A stretch of DNA of 64,000 bases from Helianthus annuus (lineage: Eukaryota; Streptophyta; Magnoliopsida; Asterales; Asteraceae), in NCBI RefSeq assembly GCF_002127325.2, contig NC_035447.2, forward strand, positions 29,757,249-29,821,248, given 5' to 3'. The position numbers and the translations under genes were made by a program. This document shows, in pieces, positions 36,931 through 47,708 of the stretch. The notes beneath the pieces are model-generated. The model ran no database searches and was not told where the DNA came from. It saw only the letters and a program-made list of their open reading frames with translations. Numbering within the stretch: position 1 is the first letter of the stretch; the number at the start of each line of letters is the position of its first letter.

Positions 36931-36968
36931 CGGGCCACGTAGCCCATGATGAATTCTTACGTGGCCCG
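36931..36968. promoter_or_regulatory. Upstream palindrome CGGGCCACGTA/TACGTGGCCCG
   Basis: Eleven-base arms (36931-36941 and 36958-36968) separated by 16 bases lie about 180 bp before the TATA box. In the 3' LTR (48315-48325 and 48342-48352) the sixth pair from the outer end, A:T here after CGGGCC, is G:C, so complementarity is kept. Confidence 0.7.
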
Positions 36969-37148
36969 CGTAGAAGTCCCCGGTGCAGAAAGAATTCGAC
37001 AGGTGCGAGTTTCAGCTCAGAACCGCCTTAATCTCATTCTAATTGATACTGGGGGCTGTATGTCGGTCTTGTAATACCACTAGGACAACTTGGGTGATCC
37101 TAGATACATCCAAAACAGCTGCAAACATCTGAGAGCATGGGAAATTGC

Positions 37149-37156
37149 TATATAAG
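37149..37156 (+). promoter_or_regulatory. Candidate TATA box, element 2
   Basis: TATATAAG about 820 bp into the LTR; same box at 48533-48540 in the 3' LTR. Confidence 0.65.
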
Positions 37157-39115
37157 ACACTTTAGTTCTTTGTTCATTGGCACTTTCATTTGCAACAACA
37201 TTCAAAACTCACCTCTGGAGCTAGCAAGCATTAGGAGAAGATTGTCAAGTGTAGAAAAGAAAGCAAGGACCTTAAGTAAGAGTTTTAATCCCTGCTTAGT
37301 CCTTTTAATTAGCTTAAAAACCGAAAAGTCAAACATATCGTAAATAAGACTTTCGGTTTAATCATAAATGGTCCAGCCACTGACCGAAATGAAAGTGGTT
37401 ATGGAATCATATTAAGGTAGGTGATTAACCCTTAAAAGGGCACCTCCTAATTATTTCGTTTGATTAGTTAATTGTCGGGTCAAACTAGTTGGTCAAAAAG
37501 TCAAACTGGACAGAAACTTTAAAAATGATTTAGACTAATAAAATAGAGGTTCTAAATTATATTTTAACATTCTAATGACTTGGTAATTAGTATTAGAACA
37601 TGTTTGACCAGGTCTAACCTGACAATTATCAGTCTAAGGTCAATTTATAACCGAAAGTCGCAAAAGCTTGACTTTTGCTTTGAATTTCAGTTCTGACCCG
37701 TTTAAGCTTAATTCTTCCATGTTTTAAGCTTCCATTAGGACCATATTATATAGTAGTGTAACCCCCTGGAGTTGTATTGCTTGGTCCTTAGTGGTTTGAA
37801 TTATATACTCTTGTTTGTTAATATGCTTATAAATGTCATAAATGCCCTTTTGACATATAATTGAGATTTTTAGAAATGTGAGAGGACAAAAACCTTTGCT
37901 ACTGATATATAAGCTTGTCCTGAAAATTTGACATAAGTTCTTGGTCATAAACAGAAGTTATGCTCGATATCGTAATTAGAAGCTTTTTATTAATTAAATT
38001 GTGATATCTTGCATAAGACATGTTTAAACTTGGATTTTGAACCAAAACACATTACCTACTATTAAGATATTATTTTTAAGGATTTTTAAGATTTTTTTTC
38101 AGATTATAATCTGTTTAAATCATAGAGTTCTTGTGTAATTCAGTAAATGACGATAATACCCTTTTCATGCATAAAATGAGATTAACAAATGATTTGAATG
38201 CAAATCTTTTCCTACTGATTTCATACATTAAAAAATTATTTTGAGCATTTAAAACTGATCAAAATCTCAGATTTACATAAACATCTTGATTATCGTCAAT
38301 TAGCAAGTTTTACACTAATTAGGTGCATAGTATGGTTTAAAACCATATTTAACACCTAAGACTTGTTACCTACTGAATTTTTAGACAAATTTAAATATTA
38401 TTACAGTAGGTATAAGTTATGAACTCATATTTCCAAAAATGTCCATAAAAGCTTATGTGAAATGACCAAAATGCCCTTTCGGGCCATAGTTTGGCCATAA
38501 ATGGTAAACCTCACATATATGTAATATCTTACTGATGTAATGAGATAAAATAAATATTTTTTCTGATTACCAAAGACCAGAACCTCAGTTTGTTATAAAA
38601 TCTCTTTTATAATTATTAAAATGACCAAAATGCCCTTACGGGACTTAAATTGGTTTTAAATACTTTTTGGGCATATATGTTAACATCCTACTTATGTATT
38701 AACATATTTTAAGCATAATAACAATTAAGACCTGTATATAATTCATTTGGTTACCCGTTACGCATTTATGCGTTCGGATCGGTTTATGTGACTAGTTTAC
38801 GTAAAATAGCCGAAACGGGTTTAACCTTATCATTAAATCCTCAAATTCCAGAATGTGTTTAGTTTACCCATATTATACAAGTATCCAAACTTGTCGGGTC
38901 TAAACCACATTCTATTCCGGTCTCCGCTTAATCTAGCGTTTAGAACCGTAAAGTTTCTTTCTAGCTAGCCGGTCTAAGTCTTTGACTTAACTAAAGACCC
39001 GTTAGCATCCTAATAGGTTATTAAACCTTCTATACAGATTAAGTAGCATCCTGTAGAAGGTATCATCATAAAGCTTTAGAATATACGGCTGAGTTACTTC
39101 TCACTTTTAGCTCAG

Positions 39116-40257
39116 GTAAATACTTTTAACTTATTTTCCCTTATACGGGCTTGGGATATGGTATTATAATAATGCCACTTGGTCAGGTATGAAATCATTT
39201 AATCGGATTGTGATTAATAAATTTACGTAACCCGTTTTAATCTGTCTTGTTTGATAACATGAACATTGGGGGTTAATACGACCGTGTCCTGGATATCCTC
39301 GGCTCATTTCATTTGAAAATGGCCACGACCTATGCACGGGGTGTAGGCATACACCTGACAGATGCAAATGCTAAAAAATATAAACCCACATGTTGGGGAT
39401 AACTCCTTTGTGGGTTCTATAAGTGGTGAGTCAGTTAATCATGACCGGCTTCCAAATAGGGATGGCAAAAATACCCGAGTCCGACGGGTATACCCGAAAC
39501 CCGACACAAATGGGACAGGTATACCCAATACCCGACGGGTATTGGGCCGGGTATGGGATTAGTTTCAAAAATTTTCGCGGGTATGGGTCGGGTATGGGAT
39601 TAGGTGATACCCGACCCGATTACCCGAAACCACGTACCCGTTTACCTGAACTATGTACCCGATCATATACCCGATGTTTTTAACTTATATTTCTATTTTT
39701 TATTAACCCTTGTCTATTAGTGATTTATTTTAGTATGTTCATAATGTGAAAAAATAAAGTTTCTTTTAGCAGATGCATGTAATGTATATTTTAATTTATA
39801 ATAGTTGTTACATAAATAAAATTATGTAATAATTATAATAGTAAAAAATGTATTTGGAAATCTCAATGTATATCTTTTAACAAACTAATAGGTATACCCG
39901 ATACCCGTGGGTATGCTTGATACCCGTGGGTATACCCAGTACCCGACGACTAATTACCCGAGATATACCCGACGGGTATTGGGTCGGGTATGGACACGAT
40001 TTTACAACCGGGTATGGGTATGGGATTACCAATACCCGACCCGAACTCGACCCATTGCCATCCCTACTTCCAAACCGGCCCCAATTGTATGACAAACATG
40101 TAAATCTGTATACAAGATTATCTTAAAATAATTGTCCCAAGTTATAAATGATTTGTGCCTTGTGCACTTAAATCAATTTTCATAAATGTTTTCAAAAGAG
40201 TCGGTTAATTGTATTTACCAGTGTAAACTGACGTATTTTCTAAAGACTGATTGACAG
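39116..40257 (+). other. Candidate intron in element 2 LTR
   Basis: CAG/GTAAAT at 39116 and TTGACAG/GT ending at 40257 match donor and acceptor consensus. Without the MITE the interval is 524 bp; in the 3' LTR it is 523 bp (50505-51027). A perfect AACCCACA/TGTGGGTT stem lies at 39382-39415. Splicing is inference. Confidence 0.38.
39457..40066. mobile_element. hAT-type MITE in element 2 5' LTR
   Basis: Perfect 12-bp inverted ends TAGGGATGGCAA / TTGCCATCCCTA with 8-bp duplication CTTCCAAA (39449-39456 and 40067-40074). The 3' LTR has the empty site (about 50836), so insertion followed element 2's arrival. TACCCG, CCCGAC and GGGTAT words fill both ends. It has no coding capacity. Confidence 0.93.
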
Positions 40258-40560
40258 GTATCTCTCGTAAATAGGCTGGAGCTACTAGGTGTCATATAAC
40301 TCTTGCAAATCCCTAGATACCTGAAGTCTGTTATTTTGTTTCTTGTATTTTATTTATGATCTGCCTGTGGATCTTATTACAACCAAGTGTGTATATTCTT
40401 TCATTCGGACACTCAGACATTAGGGTTTGTAATAGTTTATTCACCAAGCCTTCCGCTGTGCTAATATATTGTATGTATTGACAATGATGATATCAACTAC
40501 GTCACGATACTCCCCGCCGGTCCGACCGGTAATATGTGGAAATATCGAGGTGTGACAGGT

Positions 40561-40573
40561 TGGTATCATAGCC
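40561..40573 (+). other. Primer binding site, element 2
   Basis: TGGTATCATAGCC, 3 bp after the LTR end, one base different from the initiator tRNA-Met site of the other elements. Confidence 0.85.
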
Positions 40574-40735
40574 AACATTGAGTGAATTAAATACTAACCT
40601 TTTGTATTTAATCTCAATGACACAATAAACACATTCCTTAGACTTCTGAGTCTAGGCTAATGACCTAGGATTTATTCTTAACTTTCCTTTTGTTGTTTAT
40701 GTTTTATTTACTTGTTTTGACATGTTTTATCGATA

Positions 40736-41932
40736 ATGCCGCCAAGAGTACGAGGCAAGGGAAAGGGTCCAATGAGAGGTGGACCATCAGGACATGCAGG
40801 ACCTTCCCATAGGCGCACTCTGTCTGCGTCATATTCTAGCTCGAATTCACATGACTAATGGGGTCATTCGTTTGAACCCGCGAGACACTCGGTCTCGTTG
40901 AGTTCATCACCCTCATTTCATCCATCATTTGGGCCGCCTATTCCAGACGAGCCCCAACATTCCCATCACTCTCATGTTTCACATCATTCGCAAGATTCCC
41001 ACCAATCCTACCATTCTTTGCATTCCCATTCTTTCCATCACTCTGATTCCACTTATTCTCCAGCCCAGTTCAACCATAATGACTATGTCAACGATTTTAT
41101 GGGTTTCAATCCTCTAGGACCCGAGGATCACTTTTCTCAGGAGATGGAAATGGATGACGACCCTGATCCTAATATGCAAACCGGAACACCGGGTCACCCT
41201 ATCAGCATCTCTAGCGGTTCTCCAAACCAAGGATCGCCATACCGAGGGTCCGACTCGCTTGCCGAAAGACGGAACCAGCATGAATGGGCATTCACCCCTT
41301 CATATCACAACTCTCCTGTTCAACCTCCTTTGGATAAGCCGCATCTTCAAGCAGTTTCTCCTCCACATCTTCCTGTTGAGGAGCCACCTCAACAACCACC
41401 TCAACCACCTCCAAGCCGCCGAGGCGAAGGAGGAATGCACGAATATCCGTGCGAGGGGGACCATGGTTCAGTTCCCCTCAAGGTTCAAGCTCATACCCTC
41501 TGATTCCCGAGGACCCCCAAATGGTGGACCCTCGCATGCGGTGCCGGAAGACGATCCTCCGCCGGTTTCTTATGCACCACCGCCACCGCCAGTGGGTTTC
41601 GAAAACCCGATACCGACTTACCCAGGTTCTTCTGGGTACAACCCTTTTGAATACCCAACTTCTGCGGGTTATGGAACTCATGATCCATACCTTACAGCAG
41701 CTCAGTACAATGCACTTTTTCTTCTTCTTATCCTCCAGTGTACCCAACTGGATATCCAGTGCAGGGGTATCAATACCCACCTTACTAGCAACCTCCTCCT
41801 CCCCAACAGGAGCAAACTCAGGAGATTCTTCAGAGGTTGGATAGAGTTAAGCGTAAAGCAGATGAAACCAATAAGAAGCACAACAACTTTCTCAAAGGCC
41901 TTGCAAGTCTCATCAAAGGCAAAAAGAAATAG
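40736..41932 (+). pseudogene. Extra ORF upstream of gag in element 2 (broken)
   Basis: The frame opens at ATG 40736 (MPPRVRGKGKGPMRGG) and meets TAA at 40856. It continues in frame with a His/Ser-rich part (HSHHSHVSHHSQDSHQSYHS), an acidic patch (EMEMDDDPDP) and Pro-rich segments. It then needs at least three frame changes (near 41450, 41510 and 41710) to reach a Lys-rich tail (FLKGLASLIKGKKK) and a TAG at 41930. I see no retroviral domain, so it is neither Gag nor Pol. Similar upstream ORFs occur, as I recall, in other Asteraceae gypsy elements; their role is unknown. The basic ends and low-complexity middle would fit an RNA- or chromatin-binding accessory protein, but that is a guess. Confidence 0.65.
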
Positions 41933-42867
41933 AAAGTTGTTTACTTTATTTTGTATTTTACTTTCAATCAAGTCCCTGTGAGGACATTTTATTTTCTGTA
42001 CCTAGTCCCTGCATGGACTTATTTCTATTTCTGTAGCCCCTGCGTGGGCAGTATGTTCATTTCAAAACCCGTTTAGGGCATCTTTGTAATAGTTTAATGG
42101 ATTAATGGAATTTCTCTTTGGATTTTAAATATATATTTTATTACATCATCGTGCCATATCATTTCAATTTAAATTGATCTGCCAAAGAAATTCTTAAAGG
42201 TATAACCTAGCCAAAATATTAATGGCTATGATGGTAGAACCTTTTTAAGAAAATAAATCCCTGTTAACATCTGAAAACATGTTAACATTCCTGGCTGTGC
42301 GGTACGAGAAACCACACAAGCTTCCAAATGTACTTGGATCTTTCCAAGTCACTTTCATAGCCTATATGATCAATGTGAATCATGGCTAATAAACATCAAT
42401 ATGATGTATACACCAAAACATCCATTTGAGATGTATGCTTATAAGCAAAGGTGTAATAATGACAATGATAGTTTATTTTATAAACTTCTTGTCAAAAGGG
42501 CGGTGAATTTTATTCGACCCTTAAAAGATCACTGATCCAAGATATCATTGGTTATATTTTAATCGTCCTTGTGACAAGGCCTTTTGTGCCATCTAGATGT
42601 CCTTCGAGACGAGCCTTGTGCTATATGAGAATGTCTTTCATGACATTGACAGTTGTGATTTATATCCCCTGTCTAATAAATATAAAGGATTATATCCTAT
42701 TGATTGCTTATAATGGTTCTGTTGTAGCCTAGGCAAATCATGATTTAATTGATTTTTATTTAAAATGGTCTATATGGTTTAATAATACCATGACCATCTA
42801 ATCATCAATGCGATGATTCATTATATAATTTAAATATATCATTATTGTTTGATATAGTACTCGAATC
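41933..42867 (+). other. Spacer between extra ORF and gag with small hairpins
   Basis: About 0.93 kb is non-coding. Three 14-base imperfect palindromes at 41972, 42005 and 42036 (GTCC...GGAC twice, GCCC...GGGC once) are spaced 31-33 bp apart. The rest is AT-rich with nothing recognised. Confidence 0.55.
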
Positions 42868-44728
42868 ATGGCTGGCTCTGACGAAGCAAACAGTCATCCC
42901 ATGGAAGGAAATAATAATACCAGGATTAACATCACTGGTGCTGAATTGCAAGCAATGATAACCGCAGCAGTTGCTCAAGCTGTGGATGATAAGTTCAAGG
43001 AATCGAGTAATGTTCGGTCCAAAACTCATTCAAAGTCCCATTCTCATTCGCATACACTGAAGAAAGATGAGTCTCAACACTCGTCTAATCAGAGAAGTGA
43101 ACCACAGAGGCAGATTGTCCTCGAACCGACTCCCAGGTACACCAAGGGTTGTACCTATAAATACTTCGTCTCCTGTAAACCGAGGGATTTCACAGGAGAA
43201 AAGGGAGCAATCGATTGCATGAAATGGTTAGATGAAATGGAGACTGTGATTGACATCAGTGGATGTGCTAAGGAAGACATACTGAAGTTTGTGTCTCAAT
43301 CTTTCAAGGGCGACGCCTTGGGGTGAGCAAAAGGAAAAACCTGACCCGACCCGACCATTACCCGACCCGACCCGAGAACCGATCAAACATAAAATACAGA
43401 ACCGATTCACTACCCTAAATATAGGGTCGGTTCCGGTCCATAGGTCCAAGTCGGATTTTACCATGAAAAGAACCGAGAACCGACCCGACCCGACCCTATT
43501 TTATATGAAAATTTGGAACCGATCTAAATACCTAGGTACTTGGGTTCGGGTCGGGTTGGGTATATTTTCGGTTCGGTTCTCGGTTATTTTCGGTCCGGAC
43601 CTAAACTTGCTCACCCCTAGCGACGCCCTTACTTGGTGGAAAGCATTGGTGTAATCCACTGGAAAGGTTCCTCTATATAACCTTTCGTGGAACAAGTTTG
43701 TTAATCTTGTAAAGGACACTTACTGTCCTCAACATGAAGTCGAGAGGATAGAGACTGACTTCCTCACTTTGTTGATAAAGGATCTGGATTGTAGGTCCTA
43801 TGTGACCAGTTTTAACTCGATGTCGAGGCTTGTACCATACTTGGTTACCCCAGAACCCAAACACATCGCGCGTTTTATCGGTGGTTTAGCCCCAAAGGTG
43901 AAAGGAAATGTCAAGGCTTCTAAGCCTACTATATATAGATCTGTTGTAGATCTATCTTTGTCCCTTACTCTTGATGTTGTGAGGAGTAGGGCAAAGAAAA
44001 CCACTGATGACGAGAAAAGAAAGAGGGAAGAAGACCATTCCCATCAGTCAAACAAGAAGAACAAAGGGAACTCTTGTTCCAAGAAAGGGCAATCGGGTGA
44101 CAAGCCCAGATGCAAGACTTGCAACAAGAGACACTTTGGGAAGTGCAATCAGGACCCACAAGCTAAACCATGTGGAATTTGCAAGAAGAAAGGGCACAAG
44201 TCTATGGAGTGCCGAAACATCAAAGATGCAACCTGATACGGTTGTAACGAAAAGGGGCACATCAAGACTAATTGCCCCAAGAATGCCAAGAAGCCCGAGG
44301 AGGCAACGAAAAACAATGCTAGGGTTTTTCAGATGAATGCAAGGGAGGCGGTGAATGACAAGAACGTCATAACAGGTACCTTCCTCATTAATAATAATTA
44401 CGCTAGAGTTTTATTTGATTCATGTGCTGATAAGTCCTTTGTAGACCATAAGTTTTATAAGTCACTGAATCTGCCTATTAAGACTCTAGAAATAAAATAT
44501 GAGGTAGAGTTTGCCGATGGTACCTTAGAATCAGCTTCAACTCTTCTTGATGGATGCTTTATATCCATTAAGAATCATTCTATCCCGCTCTCCCTCTTGC
44601 CAATGAAATTGGCTGGTTTTGATGTGGTTTTAGGCATGGATTGGTTGTCGCATAACCAAGCCCAAATTGCCTGTGAGAAAAAGCTAGTTATCATCAAAGT
44701 CCCTTCTGGTGAATCTGTCACCTTTTAA
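42868..44728 (+). pseudogene. Element 2 Gag and protease (broken)
   Basis: ATG 42868 opens MAGSDEANSHPMEGNNN. A Ser/His-rich stretch and the gag core (YKYFVSCKPRDFTGEKGAIDCMKWLDEMETV) follow, up to 43317, where a 302-bp MITE plus duplication interrupts it. Beyond the MITE the gag core resumes in frame (TWWKAL). TAA follows at 43652, then a long stretch with two Cys/His knuckles (CKTCNKRHFGKC, CGICKKKGHKSMEC). TGA at 44234 replaces the first Cys codon of a third knuckle (YGCNEKGHIKTNC). The protease part has FDSCAD where elements 1 and 3 have Gly before Ala, so it is probably inactive. It ends at TAA 44726. Confidence 0.82.
43318..43619. mobile_element. hAT-type MITE in element 2 gag
   Basis: Ends TTGGGGTGAGCAA and TTGCTCACCCCTA are inverted repeats with one mismatch. 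The 8-bp duplication GCGACGCC is at 43310-43317 and 43620-43627. CCCGACCCGA and GGTTCGGT words lie within. MITE plus duplication adds 310 bp, so gag loses its frame. Confidence 0.93.
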
Positions 44729-44781
44729 GGAGATACATAATATGGTTTGCCCAACAATGTGTCTATTCTCAAGGTATCGAA

Positions 44782-46482
44782 GTGTCTGAAGAACAGATGT
44801 GTCATTACATGGCCCAAGTGACAGTAAATGACCCAAAGCCTAAGATCAAAGATATTCCAATTATTTCTGACTATCCTGATGTTTTTCCTGACGAATTACC
44901 TGGATTACCTCCGGAGAGGCAAGTTGAGTTCAGGATAGATATTCTGCCTGGATCTGCACCAATTGCACGAGCTCCTTATCGTCTAGCGCCTACTGAAATG
45001 AAAGAGCTCAGGACTCAATTGGACGAATTACTAGAAAAAGGTTTCATACAACCAAGCTCTTCGCCTTGGGGAGCTCCAATATTGTTTGTGAAGAAGAAGG
45101 ATGGATTAATGCGCTTATGCATTGATTATCATGAATTAAATAAGGTAACAATCAAGAATCGTTATCCTTTGCCCAGGATCGACGACTTATTCGACCAACT
45201 TCAAGGGGCAAGCTTCTTCTCGAAGATTGATTTAAGATCCGGATATCATCAACTCAAGGTCCGAACTTTAGATGTGCCTAAGACAACATTCAGAACAAGG
45301 TATGGACATTTTGAGTTCTTAGAGATGCCTTTCGGGCCCACTAAAGCACCAGCAACATTCATGGACCTCATGAATAGAGTCTGCAAGCCATACTTAGATA
45401 AGTTTGTCATTGTCTTTATAGACGACATACTTACCTATTCTCGTAATCAAGTCGACCATGAGAAACACCTCCGATGCATCTTAGGATTGCTTCGACAGGA
45501 GAAGCTGTATGCTAAATTCTCCAAGTGCGAGTTCTGGCTTCGTGAAGTCCAATTTCTTGGACACGTTGTTAGTGAACATGGTATCCAAGTCGATCCCGCC
45601 AAAATAGAAGCCATCATGAACTGGGAAGCACCGAAGACGCCTACAGAAATTCGTAGCTTTCTGGGTTTAGCTGGATATTATAGAAGATTCATTGAGAACT
45701 TCTCGAGGATAGCTGCACCATTGACTTCTTTGACCCGCAAAAATGTAAAGTTTGATTGGGGTCCAAAGCAACAAGAATCCTTTGAAATTCTTAAACAGAA
45801 ATTGAGCAATGCTCCGGTATTGTCATTACCTGAAGGAGTTGAAGAGTTTGTCGTGTGCTGTGATGTGTCACACACTGGTATGGGTTGTGTACTTATGCAA
45901 AAAGGCAAGGTGATTGCCTATGCATCACGACAACTAAAGGTGCATGAAAAGAATTACACCACCCACGATTTGGAGTTGGGTGCCGTTGTATTCGCACTAA
46001 AGTTGTGGAGACATTATTTGTATGGAACTAAATGTGTGATCTATTCGGATCACAAAAGTCTCCAACACTTATTCAATCAAAAAGAGCTCAATATGAGACA
46101 GCGCCGCTGGATGGAGACTCTAAGTGATTACGATTGTGAAATTCGCTACCATCCTGGCAAAGCGAATGTAGTCGCTGATGCTCTAAGTCGAAAGCAAAGA
46201 GTCAAACCTATCAGGATTAATGCTAAGAGCATTGAACTGAAGAATAGCTTGAATGAAAGGCTATTAGCTGCACAGAAAGATGTTGTTTTGGAAGCTAACC
46301 TTCCAGATGAAAAGTTAGGTGTAACTGCTGAACAGTTAGCACATGGCAAGGATGGAATTCTTAGAATGATGGAAGAATCTGGGTTCCTATTCATGGAGGA
46401 CTTCGAGATATCATCCTCCAGGAAGCTCACAATTCCAAATACTCAGTTCACCCTAGAGGTGACAAGATGTATCAGGATTTGA
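44782..46482 (+). pseudogene. Element 2 reverse transcriptase and RNase H
   Basis: A long frame begins within a region linked to gag by stops and a frame change near 44800. It shows the RT entry [22 protein letters not shown], an intact catalytic FIDD, then [10 protein letters not shown], an RNase H ([16 protein letters not shown]) and the linker to integrase. At about 46400 the frame slips: the integrase zinc-site His region ([12 protein letters not shown]) is readable only in the +1 frame, and the given frame runs into nonsense before stopping at 46480. The ATG at 44782 is only the first in the frame, not a real start. Confidence 0.88.
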
Positions 46483-47141
46483 AAGCTAATTATTGGTGGA
46501 TAGGTTTGAAGAAATCCATTGCCACACATGTAGCAAAGTGCCTGACTTGTGCTCAGATTAAAGCTGAACACCATAAGCCATCGGGTCTACTACAACAGCC
46601 AGAACTTCCCACATGGAAGTGGGAAATGGTAACCATGGATTTTATAACCAAGTTACCTAAAACAAGGCATGGAAATGATACTATATGGGTCATAGTTGAT
46701 AGACTAACTAAGTCAGCACATTTCTTATCCATCAAGGAGACTCATAGTTCCGACAAGCTAGCTCAATTGTACGTGGATGAGATTGTATCTCTCCACGGAG
46801 TGCCGGTATCTATTATATCCGATAGAGATACTAGATATACCTCTCACTTTTGGAAAAGTTTCCAACAATCTTTAGGCACTCGTTTGAATTTTAGTACTGC
46901 TTACCATCCTCAGACAGATGGACAGAGTGAGCGTACAATTCAAACTTTGAAAGACATGCTTCGAGCATGTGTTATTGATTTGGGAGGTAGTTGGGATGAC
47001 CACCTACCTTTGATCGAGTTCTCCTATAACAATAGCTACCACACTAGCAGTCAGGTTGCGCCTTTTGAAGCATTGTATGGAAGGAAATGCAGAACGCCTG
47101 TTTGTTGGGCGAAAGTAGGAGAAGCTCAGTTCAGGGCCTGA
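46467..47141 (+). pseudogene. Element 2 integrase core (frameshifted fragment)
   Basis: Carries CLTC of the HHCC site, then [18 protein letters not shown] and [13 protein letters not shown] with the catalytic acids, and [10 protein letters not shown] one-base slip near 47131 ends the frame at TGA 47139; the sequence continues in the next frame. Confidence 0.88.
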
Positions 47142-47673
47142 GATAGTCCTTGAAACGACGGACAAGATTGTCCAGATTCGTGATCACCTGAAAGCTGCCA
47201 GGGATAGGCAGAAAAGTTATGCTGATAAGAGGCGAAAACCTCTAAAGTTTGAAGTAGGCGATAAAGTCTTACTAAAAGTATTACCCTGGAAGGGTGTGAT
47301 GCGTTTTGGTAAGAAGGGCAAATTAAGCCCAAGGTATATTGGACCATTCGAGATCATCGAATGTGTCGGCAGTGTAGCTTATAAGCTAAACTTGCCTAAA
47401 GAGCTGAGTGGAATTCACAATGTGTTCCACATCTGTAACCTAAAGAAATGTCTAGCTGATGAATCATTAGCTATGTCTCATAAAGACGTACAGATTGAAG
47501 AAAGCCTGAGGTTTGTTGAAAGACCTATATCAATCGAAGACCGTCAGGTTAAAAAGCTCCGAAGGAAGCACGTGCCTATAGTAAAGGTCAAATGGGATGC
47601 CCATAGAGGTCCCGAATATACGTGGGAAGTTGAGTCCACTATGCGACAGAAGTACCCTCACTTATTCCAGTAA
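47134..47673 (+). pseudogene. Element 2 integrase C-terminus and chromodomain-like tail
   Basis: After the slip the frame reads on through the GPY/F-type motif (PRYIGPFEI), [12 protein letters not shown] and a chromodomain-like tail ([17 protein letters not shown]) to TAA at 47671. In chromoviruses such tails are thought to guide integration to particular chromatin. Confidence 0.85.
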
Positions 47674-47692
47674 ATCTCAGGGTCGAGATTTT

Positions 47693-47708
47693 TTTAAGGG
47701 GGTAAGGA
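47693..47708 (+). other. Polypurine tract, element 2
   Basis: TTAAGGGGGTAAGGA lies directly before the 3' LTR. Confidence 0.75.

Larger units (their letters stand above)
36326..40557 (+). repeat. Element 2 5' LTR (contains a MITE)
   Basis: Runs TGTAACACCACG ... GTGTGACA, 4232 bp, or about 3.6 kb without the hAT MITE at 39457-40066 and its duplication. It contains a CpG palindrome (36931-36968), a TATA box at 37149-37156 and the candidate intron at 39116-40257. Confidence 0.94.

Noticed and set aside
40736..41932. The extra ORF as a captured host gene
   Set aside because: No intron trace or recognisable host family. Similar frames recur, as I recall, in related retroelements, so it is treated as part of the element.
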